Shown: positions 12,601 to 21,954 of the stretch, in pieces
How the letters are laid out: every line of letters begins with the position of its first letter
Numbering within the stretch: the stretch's first letter is position 1
Assembly (NCBI GenBank): GCA_945859605.1
Contig: OX243816.1
Location: 36,263,307 to 36,327,306 of the forward strand
Direction of reading: 5' to 3'
DNA from: Lumbricus rubellus
Lineage: Eukaryota; Annelida; Clitellata; Crassiclitellata; Lumbricidae
Length of the DNA stretch: 64,000 nt
The notes under the pieces: generated by a model
What the model saw: only the letters and a program-made list of their open reading frames with translations
Told to the model about the DNA's origin: nothing
The model's database searches: none
Translations under genes and position numbers: made by a program

Positions 12601-15600
12601 CATTGGCACCCTCAGAGTGTACTAATATTTCTCAGATGGGATAGAGCTGTCATGCTCAATTGCTCATCTTGCAGTATTGTCTGGCCACAGCAATGTGTAA
12701 GAGAGGAGAGGAATATGCCACAGATGGTGCAAATGGTGATGATGATGATGGTCACAATGCCAATGATGGATATTAATGTAATCTACAAATTTATAAATTG
12801 CCGCTCAAAAACCACGCGCAGGGCGCCAGCTTATTCACAATGATGTACCTTGGTAATCAGAATATAAATTGCATAACAAGGGTTTAGGTGATACAGTGTT
12901 AAAACTACTGTGGATTAACCTAGCTGGTACATGATTAGTGGTCTGATTTCCCTAGCTTCCTCTTATAGTTGTGATGATATTGTCTACTGAGACAGTGCTG
13001 TCATCCAAACTATTCTACATGTCCATAACTTCTGCACGGAAGAATATCCACCCTAATAATTATTTCTTTAGACCTTAGATAATTTACAGCAGTGCTCCTG
13101 AGCTGAAGTGTTTTGGAGCTGATTCCAAGAACCTCTCCCACTGTATTGATTCATTTCTTTTCTTATAAGCTTCGATTAGATCTCTAAAATGACAATAATT
13201 CACCATTATTTAATAATGATAATAATAATAATAATAAGACCATTGTTTTCTTTACAGGTTTACAGACGCTCTGATGTATTACGCGCTGATGCTGAACACT
13301 GGCTTCCTGCCTGGTGACATCTTCTTAAATTCCTTCCTTCTGACAGTTGTCGAGTTTCCTGCCAACTTTCTGACGATGTATCTTCTCGGACGCATCGGCC
13401 GACGATTGACTCTCGGCACGGCCACGATTCTCAGCGCAGTGACGAGCGTCATCATGATACCACTCATGTTCTTTCATGGCAAGTGCATTCCAACTCTTGT
13501 CTATCTGCTGTGATGGGATTGTTATTTTTGACATTTGCATGAGAGTGATAATTCTGCAATGGTGGTGTTAGTTATTTCCGATATTTGAATTTTGGACCCC
13601 AGCATAATCAGCAGCATTGCATCTCCTCTTTTGTCTGACTCTGTGTCGCCTGCGTTCTTGTGTTAAAATTATTATTACTATATCACGGGCGGCCGCAGAT
13701 ATTTCTGCAGGAAGGGCAAATCACAAGCTTTAACAACCCTGCTTGCCTTGTAAAAGCTACACACATTAGCAAGTAAGTAAGTGGCCTTTTGTTGATGCAA
13801 GGCAAATGCTCACAATTAAAAAATATTTGTAAAATGTTACTGTTGCTGAATGAAGGAAAGTCCAAAAATACCCAAGGTTATTTTGATGCTTGTTTCACAT
13901 TGCTGTTCTTTGGTATCATATTGTATTTTATAAAGTGCATTTTACAATGTGAACTATTCAGAGGTGCTCTCAACATGGCAGCCCAGGGAAATGATAGTCA
14001 ATGTAGCCAATGCTACAAAATTTACATAATCGGAGTATAGTACTCAATATTTAAGATTCATAGCCTCAGATGCATTTTTCTCAGTTTTAGAGATATTCGA
14101 CGATGATGGTTTCTATCAACATATCGTGCTTTTCAGGTGACGGATTCGATACTGCAATCACGGTTCTCGCGATTTTAGGCAAAGGTTTCATCACGATCGC
14201 ATATTCTGCCGTTTACGTTGTAACTGCGGAAACGTACCCAACTCGAATTCGAAACATCGGAATGGGAGTATCGTCTTCGTTTGGACGACTCAGCGGAATG
14301 GGCGCGTCATTCATCGGCGGATACCTGGTAAATGGAACAAGTAATTCTTATGTATTGTCTCATGTCCATTTGTCTTGGACTCTGCATTAATATTGCTGTA
14401 GAAATCACTAGATTTGAATAGTCCATGTGGCAATGTGAGAGGTTAACATGAGAAAAAAAAAATTCTATGATTGCTTTCACAGAAATGCTATTTAAATTTT
14501 TCAGATAGTAATGTATCATTTGATTGATTAATGGTTCAGGATTTCACTCGCTCTGCAACAATGCAGAGGCGTTCGTTCTCTGTGGTTGGTCCGTCCAACA
14601 ACCTGGAATGGACTTCCCTTGACTATGCGACACCTCCCAAGCTGTTCTCAATTTCACAAACTGTTGAAGACTGGTTTTTTAGTACCTTGAAGGGGCGCTA
14701 TATAAATTTTGATTGATTGATTGATTTGCTGTCATGATGAACTTGGCTAAGGATGTTAAACATTGTACCTTCTCGATCTGGAATGGGCTGCTTTTGACAC
14801 TGCATTTGTTCTCCATGGCTCACTCTGATTTTTTTATGCTCATCTCAAAGCTGTTGTTTTTCAGCCATTCTAGGGTTGGGAGCGCTCCTGAGTAGTAGTA
14901 TTGAAGGACGCTATATAAATCTTCATAGATTAAATGAATGATAACTGTTGTGTGTATTTGTAGAGTGTGCTATGGCGCCCTCTACCGTGTGTCGTGTTTG
15001 GGGTGCTAGGGTTTGTGTCCGGTGGGTTGGTTTTCCTTCTGCCGGAGACAATGAACGAGAAACTTCCTGAAACAATACTCGACGCCGAGAACATTGGAAA
15101 AAGGTAAACAGCGTCTGTGAAAATAATGTGTCACCTGAATTGCTTTGAATGCTGACTAATTATTCATGATTAATAATCAATGGCATCTTTATGTATAAAT
15201 ATGTAGACTGTAGTGTTTTGCTGATGGATGTGACATGAATGTGCTGGTAAAGTCTTATATGCATTATGCAACTTATTTAAATATCATAGTTATCAATTTT
15301 TATGATGACTATTATTGTGATTTTATAATAAAGAATGTACTTGTTATTTATAGTTTTTCCTAAAGGAAGTAAAAACATTAGGTGGGGAGCAGTGCATTTA
15401 TTGTCATTATTATTATTATTATTCTTATTATTATTTTATGCACTAACTTAGGTTAACTAGTTTGGAATATGGTTTACATCAGGCTAGGTTAGGTCAAGTT
15501 ATTTTTGCTAGGTTTAGAGAGATGACGTTCATTTCCCGGGTAGTCTATGTTAATTGCACAGTTCATTAGATTCTAGATTAGATTATTGATAATATAATTT

Positions 15601-16075
15601 ATCTATTTTACCTTTCAGTAGTGTATTTAGTTACAAGTTTCCAGTTTGTGTCAGTTTTCTTCAGTATGATAAATGTCTTTGTCATGAATAATCATTTATC
15701 TAGGGCCCCTAACTAGTGGGATCTTCCCTTCTGGGGCTCCTATTGCTTCCCTGGAATTGCTACTCGTTTGCACATGCATTTATATCTAACATGCTTAGCT
15801 TTATTAGCAAGTCATATTATGTAACTGCTGTATATTTGTTTTCTTTTATGGGAGCAATAAACATGATTTGATTTGATTTGATTATGTCTGTATCTGTGAC
15901 TTGTAGCGCACCGGAAGCATCACTGCCAATGACCTCCAGTGATGATGTAGGTGATGCATCTGGTACGGAAGAGCAGAAGGAAAAAGATATCCATCAGGAT
16001 CTAGAAGACGACCTTCAGATGCCTCTGACAGAAGCAAAGCAATTGGATTCCACACATTTGGATTCCAAGGTGTGA
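671..16075 (+). CDS. SLC22: SLC22-family organic ion transporter, 5'-truncated by the window (nine exons)
   Basis: Plasma-membrane major-facilitator transporter of organic cations, anions or zwitterions (family knowledge; substrate unknown). Exons, joined by reading frame: 671-774, 8831-8985, 10120-10288, 10718-10856, 12321-12412, 13258-13478, 14137-14327, 14964-15103, 15907-16075. They sum to 1,380 nt: 459 codons plus TGA, with every junction in phase. Family signatures appear in the right order: WNLVCD and SDRFGRK (TM2-TM3 loop), [15 protein letters not shown] (central loop), GRIGRR (TM8-TM9 loop), [11 protein letters not shown] (TM10-TM11 loop) and LPET after TM12. Family members are about 530-560 aa, so roughly 100 N-terminal residues (TM1 and the large extracellular loop) are missing. 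The hydrophilic tail ends DSKV, which fits a class I PDZ ligand. The exon at 13258 uses a GC donor. Family confidence is high; subfamily is undecided. Confidence 0.93.
775..995 (+). repeat. 35-bp minisatellite starting exactly at the SLC22 exon donor
   Basis: The phrase tatggtctccatct recurs at 776, 811, 846, 881, 916, 951 (tatgctctcg) and 990. That gives a 35-bp period for six units and then a degenerate one. The first unit begins inside the donor gtatgg at 775. Later units have ctatgg, so the donor GT is present only once. Because 35 is not a multiple of three, all three plus frames read the same hydrophobic repeat; these open frames are not genes. Confidence 0.9.
1150..1460 (+). repeat. 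Degenerate CAGA and GAAC simple repeats in intron
   Basis: Around 1190-1260 there are repeated cagacaggc-type units. At 1396-1452 there is an imperfect (GAAC)n/(GAAA)n run. Both lie in the intron shared with the LTR retrotransposon. Short open frames over them are repeat translations. Confidence 0.7.
1586..2105 (-). repeat. 3' LTR of the retrotransposon (left in window)
   Basis: This 520-bp copy matches 7401-7920 with no difference that I could see. On the plus strand it starts tgtcacaag and ends gctgaca. It is the 3' LTR because coding runs on the minus strand. The 85-codon open frame inside it recurs identically in the other LTR and is probably chance. Confidence 0.95.
2106..2130 (-). other. 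Polypurine tract of the retrotransposon
   Basis: On the minus strand the bases immediately before the 3' LTR are a purine run (aaaagaaaggaaggaggtaa), next to the LTR start TGTCAGC. This is the expected plus-strand primer position. Confidence 0.75.
2223..2780 (-). pseudogene. RT tail plus RNase H of the retrotransposon (detached pol fragment)
   Basis: This open frame carries the end of an RT connection region ([20 protein letters not shown]) and a complete RNase H with its four acidic positions in context: YCDSSD, EKEAYAI, FTDHNPL and [10 protein letters not shown]. The stretch that should precede it, the RT palm with its catalytic aspartates, is missing. No ATG start is required because in an intact element it would be part of the pol polyprotein. 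It stops at 2223, about 120 bp before the 3' LTR, leaving no room for env. Confidence 0.9.
2789..7045 (-). CDS. Retrotransposon gag-protease-integrase polyprotein (1,418 aa)
   Basis: A single uninterrupted frame from ATG at 7045. Approximate residues: 1-70 N-terminal gag; 75-320 a highly charged E/K/R/Q coiled coil with direct KERKQEE-type repeats; 340-500 gag core; 600-614 one CX2CX4HX4C zinc knuckle; 718 the protease motif LIDSGTE; 820-930 an acidic Ser/Glu/Asp linker; 983-1024 the integrase HHCC zinc module; and catalytic D, D, E near 1055, 1115 and 1152. A chromatin-end module with GPCTVL follows near 1265. The last 45 residues match the N-terminal edge of RT ([18 protein letters not shown]) and then stop. 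Integrase in frame ahead of RT is the Gmr1-type order. The frame looks intact and could still yield gag, protease and integrase. Confidence 0.93.
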   Translation of the reverse strand: MEKLTEKKQANIKKMSTDRLIKLLIEADLDAEEVEQMSREELMRNLAEVWAKKEEEGAVGGAAEKPVEKLEAPMSIEALLQFMMMSRQEEKQKEEQRKQEEKERKQEEKEKEEQRRQEEKERKQEEKERKQEEKEKEEQRAERAEKLERIRQQEIDMQKQQFQLQLEQMKLDRDEAERRRMELMIEYEKARKSDEEIRKQQIEDKKAREEEKEKMRLQELERAEEIRQEELQAEKDNLEKAEREREEQMQLEQKKLAIKEAQLKEMAIEKEERRKQLELLQQKIEQEELRRIEDQDRLKKRDEDDRKSREVSEQIRLRESETMVSKIKKIGDAMKHVLPKMPYDMMEVPLYFETVENAFNSFAVEKQYWVKLLLPLMTPRARTVLNRLSFENLDKYDAVKEHLLKEFKLTAREYRSRFADAKKTAEETYTMFTARLKNLLNYYVRSRRVDKDYEKLFDLLVADKLKECLPPGPLQFVLAKEGTECLEASNVADLADIHVNNRIGVMFQDKPKFEAWDNSPKQPKWNKDSKDTGSQAKSNDAKKDDYSGKQWSQDKQQSTWDRQAYNRTPPLGRPTESNASYTPYNKWENKEQRSFIKKRCHNCNSDKHLIKHCQAPGAANLRKNFSRSAENLRVNQIQVINAPPGWEEQCNQETEVKSVMKCTPQFTILKEAIKTTSIAENCRETKSKEECQRIKKISLQHVNVEIRGTDGQPVQVEALIDSGTEIPVINEELLKGTTVEEIGRVHLQCVAGEPIPAKLVKIEVRMSGRNEGTATEDRTINIAPYLTLVCASISAELCKENPEKFLLHPEIIAELKEVPPISILQGELQANVTTRAQSRRAEVEDGEDETINESSQEDDTESEDELSIQDDERTTSENNETEEEMAACERNDSEDSGSDAELETSMRDLFTENSNDERQLEDAKKFEEQQRNDESLKSWWRIAEDQGSEFSVVNGLLYKKHQMLDQLVYQLVLPKERRIQVMELAHESVFGGHLGEEKTRERIKLSFVWPKMRRDVVKFCKSCEKCQLKARSLVMDRVPITPIPREDVPFRRMTMDVVGPIEPKSAAGHKYCLCIVDSCTRWPTIFLLKSLTAKAVCEALMKLFIDVGVPSVITSDRGTNFTASLTREFLKLMGCCPRFDSPGHPEAAGLVERWNQTFKKMVHHVIVENPRQWHKIIPFTVWALREVPNATTGVAPYLLVYGKMPRGPLTILKESWTKEINLPPNIGVQPAKYLKNLRADMKKALIFAENCAEEKQKQYASQYNKRAKDKEFEPGENVIVLYPTSTNKLISRWHGPCTVLQRRSKYSYLVDMNENGRRIVHANKMRKFIARTLSCGLIVEEDDEFGSVVELPLKEDHAETTQKSLQLDYEQIGHLTSEQQKQLLDVLNCYADRVSDKPGLCTLVEQEVVLNPKNPNIC
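7322..7382 (-). repeat. 20-bp direct repeat (three copies) in the retrotransposon leader
   Basis: The unit cctgcaacttggatcgttat is repeated three times just inside the 5' LTR, between the primer-binding site and gag. The role is unknown; it may be part of the untranslated leader or packaging region. Confidence 0.85.
7381..7400 (-). other. Candidate tRNA primer-binding site
   Basis: On the minus strand the bases after the 5' LTR end (CTTGTGACA) read tttggtgtcgttgcggtgag. A TGG two bases from the LTR fits a site complementary to a tRNA CCA end. I cannot name the tRNA without a search. Confidence 0.55.
7401..7920 (-). repeat. 5' LTR of the retrotransposon (right in window)
   Basis: A 520-bp LTR that matches 1586-2105. 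It should contain the promoter and start of the element's transcript on the minus strand, that is, antisense to the SLC22 host gene. It is followed by the target-site copy ctcgc. Confidence 0.95.
7946..8148 (+). repeat. (ATGT)n microsatellite, about 200 bp
   Basis: A nearly pure tetranucleotide array with rare variants (gcatg, tacatg). It starts about 25 bp right of the LTR target-site duplication. The open frames over it on both strands (MYVC and TYIH repeats) are artefacts. Confidence 0.97.
8978..9215 (+). repeat. 26-bp minisatellite overlapping the donor of SLC22 exon 8831-8985
   Basis: About nine units of gtcattatgagttctttacatctatt type. The first unit is the exon end itself plus the donor (gtcatct, then gtgagttctttacatct), so the array spans the exon-intron border at 8985/8986. 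In later units the donor-equivalent GTGAG reads CTGAG, ATGAG or TTGAG, so the splice dinucleotide is lost. Confidence 0.88.
10311..10680 (+). repeat. Degenerate (GAT)n/(GAC)n repeat filling a short SLC22 intron
   Basis: Imperfect gatgatgac-type triplets fill most of the 429-bp intron between the exons 10120-10288 and 10718-10856. The array starts about 20 bp after the donor. Confidence 0.88.
10835..12175 (+). repeat. 31/38-bp minisatellite copied from an SLC22 exon end and its donor
   Basis: About 40 units of gcagaaatttacaccaaagt plus aaggtacattg (31 bp). Some units are 38 bp and contain cccttaagcaaccgaaggta. The exon end at 10833-10856 (agaaatatacacccttaaac, then aaccgaag) followed by gtatgttgg is clearly the ancestor of the long unit. 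The array therefore carries many copies of the last codons of the exon and of its 5' splice site. In the exon's frame a TAA comes about ten codons past the true donor. A 423-bp block is duplicated within the array (11056-11478 and 11479-11901). Confidence 0.92.
12413..13257 (+). other. SLC22 intron, nothing further recognised
   Basis: AT-rich intron sequence with a (TAA)n run near 13216-13237. No coding exon or clear mobile element was recognised. The acceptor tttacag lies at the end. Confidence 0.6.
13479..14136 (+). other. SLC22 intron with a GC donor (GC-AG intron)
   Basis: The preceding exon must end at 13478 (phase 1) for the frame to enter the next exon as CAT G / GT GAC. The intron then starts gcaagt. 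The downstream acceptor is ttttcag. No GT donor nearby gives the required phase. The intron also holds a short repeat near 13680-13760 that resembles 24395-24470. Confidence 0.8.
14545..14736 (+). mobile_element. 3' fragment of a non-LTR retrotransposon (RT C-terminus plus tail)
   Basis: The frame reads [18 protein letters not shown], which resembles the conserved end of CR1/L2-type RTs (RSFSVAAPxLWNSLP). It ends with ggggcgctatataaatttt and a (TGAT)n tail. It lies in an SLC22 intron. The same tail motif recurs throughout the window. Confidence 0.75.
14765..14940 (+). mobile_element. Second non-LTR retrotransposon 3' tail
   Basis: It contains tctggaatgggctgc (remnant of the WNGL motif), ggagcgctcctgagtagtag, acgctatataaatctt and an ATGAATGA-like tail. 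It sits directly after the copy at 14545-14736, so two insertions are adjacent. Confidence 0.65.
15104..15906 (+). other. Last SLC22 intron
   Basis: AT-rich sequence with a (TTA)n run near 15404-15436. It contains aataaa at 15857, which is intronic, followed by a gatttgatttgatt tail suggestive of an old retroposon end. The acceptor cttgtag precedes the terminal exon at 15907. Confidence 0.6.
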
Positions 16076-18339
16076 TCGGCCGTGACGAATTCTTGCGGCG
16101 AACATCGAATCTACTCAGATTCAAACTTGTGTTGTCATTCCTCAGAAAGTTACGTTGAACACACGGGCAATGTGAATTTTTGTGCTTCATCATGTAGTGT
16201 ATGGAAAAAAAATGTTGGTTTTGTAGAACCTCATCTTCACCCTTGCTTAGGTCTATGCAGGGTATGGCAGTTGTACGTTATCCCTGCCTCTTGGCTACAT
16301 CATTAGGGTGTCGATTTATACATTGTGATGTGGCAACTGAGTTAGTTATAGGAACAGCAGAAGTTTGCTGTTTTCAATGTTTTTTCAAGCTTAGCTTTCT
16401 CTTTTTCAACTGGTTCTCAGTTTAGTTGCATCAGGAATTTTTATAGGTGTGGTATTTTAGTAGTTTTGTCTGAATTTTGCGATATTACGTCACCTCTTGT
16501 CATTTATGTCATACAGTGATAATCTTAGAGACGCTGTATAAATACTCTGGATCGATGATGGCTGGATGGATGATGGATGGGCAGATGTGATATGATGTAT
16601 TGTTGTCTTGTGAAATACTGGGACCTGAAATGGTGAATTGTTGTGGAAAGTTGATATTCTGCTGCTTTGCTCACTGATTGATTTCTTCTATTTGGTACGA
16701 CCTCCAACTGTTGTTCCTGTTCTTCTCAGCTATATCTAAAATCATGTTCAACGTTATGCAGGTCACTCCTAGAATGAATTTCGATCTACCAGTTGTAGTG
16801 AATTTCATTTAAGTGCCACAAGCCGAAATATAAGTGAAAAGTTTGAGGTAATTGGCATCACCAACAACCTGACTCTAGCCCAATCCCACGTTGTGGGTAC
16901 ACATTAGGCTCTTTCTAACCCAATGCATTACTGTGTGCACATTGTACATTCATTTTGCATCCCTTTCTGCATTTTGAGGAGGCACAAGTTTGACGGACCT
17001 TATTTATGCATCTGCCCACTGTTTCGCTTTGAAGGCTTTTGTACCTAGTACCTCTGATAGAGGAGCTGTACAAATATTTTGGGCATATGATGATATAAGT
17101 GTGAACTTACATTTTTTCCACTGCAGTTCTAAAAGGTTAATAATTATTGTCATCAATTTTAGGAAATTTTCAGCAGATTTTTAAATATTGCTGTTGATGC
17201 TGTTGTACTTTATTTGAATGAAAAAGTGTGCTTAAAATGTGTTTGTTACTAATATTGTTTAAATCTCTACCTTCTTTCTGGGTGTGATGTTTAATTTTTT
17301 CTTTTCTACTTAAAATGTTAAATTTATTTGTGGAGTAAGTAGCAAAGCAGTTTCTGATCCATTCGATGCAGTAGATTTCTTGCGTATCTCTTGCCGCTGG
17401 TGATAGGTTCACAGACCTGCAGATCTGTCTTTATTTATTTTTTGGACATGTTTGTTTATATGTTTGATAGCAAATTCCAAAAGTAACAAAGGATAGTGCT
17501 TCAGATATTTGTTTGTTTGATCCATTTATTGAGTGTTGTCGTCTTTTTGTTTTCTCTGCATTGTAGCGTAATGGTCAAGAAAAGTAAGAAAGGTGGTCAA
17601 TTTGCTTCTCAACTTGTCAGTTTTATGTGGCTATGAAAACAGAATGTAAACAGTAATATGGTTTGAAGTTTGCAGCATATACCTACTGCATAATAATAAT
17701 CTGCAATAAGGTTAAATTGAATAACTATTGAAATCCATTTTTCAGAATTTAGCAACCGTGATGCATGTTGTCGAAAAGTTCTGTTGAATCTCTGAAAATT
17801 GCAATATTGTTAATGGTAATTAGTTGCCTCAAGCTGTCCTGAATTTTGAGAAGCATATCTCTCTAGCTTAAGTAGTTCGGTAATTTTACTAGCCTGTGAT
17901 AGTCTCATATACGAACGATGTGATATGTGTTAATTGTGAAAACAATTGTTAATTCATGTTTTTATAGACTCGTCAATTAGAGTTACCAGTATCAGGCAGT
18001 TACCGGGTTTGTAGTTTTTTTTATCAACATGTTCATGGTCAGCTTGACAACAACATTTCTTTAAAATTGCAATATTATTTATATTAATTAAGCGTCATTA
18101 ACCATTATGAGCTTTTTGAACAAAATGAATGTTTAGAAAACAGTTATCACTGAGTTATAATATTACAGGTCAAAGACAGGGTGGCCATTTACTTTACACT
18201 CAATTCTGTTTTTATAATATGAACAATCCTACATGAAAGATTTGCTATTATTTACCCATCTTTTTTATTAAGCTACCATGAGATCTGAGATGAGCTTCTT
18301 TATCCTTGCTTCAAATGCCTCATTTCTGTAAGTGCTGGA

Positions 18340-18605
18340 CAATCATTCTAACCGATCATGGTTTGGCATGATCAGGTTCAGGGCAGATGCCCTAAGCACT
18401 TCTATTAGACAGCGTTGAGTTTTTTTCGATTGCATGTCCCAGATTGTCCCTCCACTTAGAATGGTCTCTCACGAAACTTGTGATTGATGCCTCAGTGAAA
18501 CTCGCCTGCTTTGTGAAAGTCCCTGAAATCAGGTTTTTTAAAGCTGCGGCTGGGAGCACCTCTGAGTAGTCTCTTAAAATTCTTGGAATGAATGAATAAG
18601 GTCAT
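18340..18605 (+). mobile_element. Non-LTR retrotransposon 3' fragment
   Basis: It contains cctctgagtagtctcttaaa and tggaatgaatgaataag, the dispersed tail seen elsewhere in the window. Upstream sequence is degraded and no long frame remains. Confidence 0.6.
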
Positions 18606-19023
18606 GCTAAACGAAAATTGTGTTTCAGTGATAAAGGTCATGTTTAAAAGTTGAAATACTTACGGTATCCATTATGTTTGAATTGTATTTTAATGAGGCA
18701 TGTTAAGGTACGGTACTTGAGTAAATTTATATGCGTTGTGGTTGTGAACATCTCTTGTGTCTTTGGTCTAAAGCTAACGAACATTTTTGTTTCTGTCTTC
18801 GTTAACTTATTTTCATATATTTATCTGCAAATCATTGTTGTTACAATTGTTTTCTGTTTCCATCCACAAAGATTCTCATAATAAAAAAATTATGTGTGTG
18901 TATGTGTGTGTGCTTATGTGTGTGCTTATGTGTGTGTGTGTATACCTTTTAAAGGTAGTTACACATAATAATTGAAGTGCCTTGGCTGTAGTTTTTTTCT
19001 TGAAGCAGCCACATATATATATA

Positions 19024-19427
19024 TACACTGTGTCCCAATAAATCGAGACCCCTTTTAATAATGTGAATAAAACAGGCAAATATTAATCGATTTTCAAAAT
19101 TTTAAAACTGTTTTTGTCCTGAGATAATTATCTTACACTGATTCAAATATGAAGTTTCTGGCATGAATATTGACGTCATAATGACGTCATTTGCATCAGA
19201 GAATTCCAATGTTAAGTACCGAACACAACTTTTTCGGTACTTAACATTGGAATTCTCTGATGCAAATGACGTAATTGTGACGTCAATATACAAGCCAGAA
19301 ACTTCATATTTGAATCAGTGTAAGATAATTATCTCAGGATAAAAACAGTTTTAAAATTTTGAAAATTGATTAAGATTTGCCTGTTTTATTCACATTATAA
19401 AAAGGGGTCTCGATTTATTGGGACACA

Positions 19428-19432
<5 letters not shown>
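19024..19432. mobile_element. Palindromic Tc1/mariner-like MITE (foldback), 405 bp
   Basis: The outer ends are exact inverted copies: cactgtgtcccaataaatcg at 19026 and its complement ending at 19430, with TA on both sides. The two halves (about 198 bp each) are inverted copies almost to the centre near 19228, with few differences and a loop of roughly 10 bases. The TA duplication fits the Tc1/mariner group. It has no coding capacity. It is embedded in an (AT)n microsatellite that continues to about 19463. Confidence 0.9.
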
Positions 19433-19465
<33 letters not shown>

Positions 19466-19562
19466 AGTTCAAAACTACATTATGAAGAAATTTAATATTA
19501 TAAACAAATGCGTAAGCTTACATAATTTTAGAGATGCAATTAATGATGATGATGTAATCAGT

Positions 19563-19672
19563 GCTTAAAGTGTAAAGAAAAGAAGTGCCTGGATGCCTGT
19601 TACCTTTTCAGATATGCTGGCCAAATAAGTGGCAGGACGGCATAGATTTGAAAATAAGTGTTTGGACACCGT
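19563..19672 (+). repeat. Dispersed repeat, copy A
   Basis: It shares gcttaaagtgta, agaagtgcctgga and gatttgaaaataagtg with 20887-21013 in the same order. The family is not recognised. Confidence 0.6.
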
Positions 19673-20789
19673 CCAATTTTAATACTGTTTTGCCACACTT
19701 TTAAGCTCTGGATGTAATGAGAATTTAAAAGTTAATGCATTTTGTTTCACCAGACATATTTCAAGGCCTGCAAGGTCAGACCTATTTAACTTGGGAGAAA
19801 CCTGTAATGATATTGATAGTAAATTTGTACGTTGTCAACACAGAGAACTGAAGTTTAATGTGTATATTTACATCATAAATGAAAATAGAAATAGAATATT
19901 CATGTTATTTTTATTGCCATTATAATATACTTCATGGAACTTGTGTAACTGTCATCTTGCGGTTTTTCATATTTCACCTTGCACAATTATGAAGCACTTG
20001 CATTCTGTTATTCAATGTTTTCTGTTTAAAGTACATACAATGTTTATTGCTTGATAAATTATTTTATGGCTTATTTTGTTTTGAATAGTGTTCTCATTAG
20101 CCATTTGTAACTGAATTACTTTTTAAAGTTTTCTGTTTGTTGCGTCATGGGGCACTTTGATGGTTTGCCCACGGTTTGTTTCTACTTGCCTTGCTAAACA
20201 TTTGATGATATTATTGCCATGGTAGTACCTGAGCTGCATTTATTTGAAATTGCATGCGTATTCCGTCGACAATTCCTGCTCATATATTCTGTGCTTCATT
20301 TAAACTTTTCATTGTTTGTTATTGATAGGTTACTTTTATTTTCATGGTGTTAGTTGAGTTCACTCATAACTTACGGTACTTTGTTTTCTAGCTGTTATAA
20401 GTTGTGCCCTACAAACTTTAAGAAAATAGGTTTATACCAATGTGTACTTTATTTTTGTCCAATATTCTGGTAGAATTGTCGTGTGTCATGATTAAACACC
20501 AGGCAACTGCTGCTAGTTTTTTTAAGTAGCTCAGTGTTGTTTGAATGAATTATTTTCTGGCACATCCCATCAAAGTTCAGTGTGGGATTGACTGGAGTGC
20601 CCTCAGCTTCGTTCTGCTGCACTGGCTTTCTAAACTCAGGAGGGAGTCATGCCCTGGTCTGGGTAACCATGCAGTTTTAGAGATGAAATTAACTTGGTAC
20701 CGGTGCAATTCATGTGATGCATTGTCCCTTTAGCAATTTCCCACTGTCGCCTAGCATTGCCTCGCCTAGTGTTTCATGCCAGGAAATGC

Positions 20790-20862
20790 TTAACACGTGT
20801 TTTCTGTGTTAAATGACTCAATTTGGGACGTGTTAACATGTCCCTCGCGGCCAACGTGTTAA
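20790..20862. mobile_element. Tiny TTAA-flanked inverted-repeat element (piggyBac-like MITE)
   Basis: A 73-bp unit beginning ttaacacgtg and ending acgtgttaa. TTAA at both edges with short inverted repeats is the piggyBac insertion pattern. Two similar units occur at 24123 and 38554. Confidence 0.55.
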
Positions 20863-20886
20863 AGTGTAGAAAAAGAAGTGCTTAAA

Positions 20887-21013
20887 AATGCTTAAAGTGT
20901 AGAAAAAGAAGAAAAAAAGAAGTGCCTGGACATACCTCACCTTTCTATGTTGTGCTGGCCTAATAAGTGCAGGACAGCGTTCAGATTTGAAAATAAGTGC
21001 ATGGAGGCCATCC
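20887..21013 (+). repeat. Dispersed repeat, copy B
   Basis: Related to 19563-19672, sharing the blocks gcttaaagtgta, agaagtgcctgga, ctggcc and gatttgaaaataagtg. The family is not recognised. Confidence 0.6.
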
Positions 21014-21640
21014 ATGACCATTCAGACATGCTTTAAGTCCTGCTTTTTACTAACTGCCAGCAGTTCAGGGATGTTTAAAGTGGTCTTGTGAGTCACTATG
21101 AAATAAATGTCCGTCTACACATTTGAGCATTTTAACTTTGTTACGGAGTGTGAGCAATTATGCAATTAATTAAAACTGAATTGCATTTCAACTGCATTTA
21201 ATGCTTGACCACTTCACACATGGAAATCTATTGTTGATTTTGATCTCAAATGCTGAACAAAGACAGATTATAATCGATCTAAACTTTTGTTATGCATAAC
21301 TGAAAAGATGTTTTCTTAGTTAGAAACTTTGCATTCTAACTTCAGCTTCATTTTCATGGGCAATAATTTCACTTGAATGTGATGGCCTCACACCAGAATG
21401 CTGTGATTTGTTGCTAGCAAAACATTGTAATTCACGTTTTCGTAGACTCATTAAAAACATTTTTTGCAAGGCAGTGTAAATACATTAGTGTGATGCAATT
21501 ATATTTCTTTGAACGTACACCTGTAATTACGTTTCTTTGAATGTACACAATGTAAATACATTTCTTTGAATGTATGCAATGTAAATACATTTCTTTGAAC
21601 ACTTTCTGGAATTGTTGCATTCAAGATAACTTACTGCTTG

Positions 21641-21646
21641 TTTATT
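21641..21646 (-). other. Candidate poly(A) signal of the PUR gene
   Basis: AATAAA on the minus strand about 310 bp past the PUR stop codon. Position and sequence fit, but nothing else confirms it. Confidence 0.4.
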
Positions 21647-21954
21647 AATTTCCTACCACACCATCAGTAAATGAATGACAAAACAGCCAGGAAACCAAAC
21701 AAGTCGTACAAGTCAAAGTTTCTCCACATTTCCTCGTCACATCCAAACTCGAAGTTGTGCCAGAAGATTTCCAGACACATTAACATTTCATCATCTTAAG
21801 CAAACATCAGCATCTCTATTGTAAACGATCTCGTTGTTAAATGCTAATATCCCTTAAAACTGTTTGTTCATAAAATTTTTGCTGTCCACGAAACATTAAA
21901 CATCAGAAAGCTGAACTGGGCAATCGTAACCCTCAGACGTGTCTGTCCCACAGC

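Larger units (their letters stand above)
16076..21954. other. Intergenic region between the convergent SLC22 and PUR genes
   Basis: No coding exon was recognised. It should hold the SLC22 3' UTR. The first clear aataaa on the plus strand past the stop is near 18880, so a poly(A) site cannot be placed with confidence. It contains non-LTR tails, a palindromic MITE, a small TTAA-flanked MITE, a 28-bp tandem repeat near 21470-21600, and two copies of an unnamed repeat (19563-19672 and 20887-21013). Confidence 0.6.
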
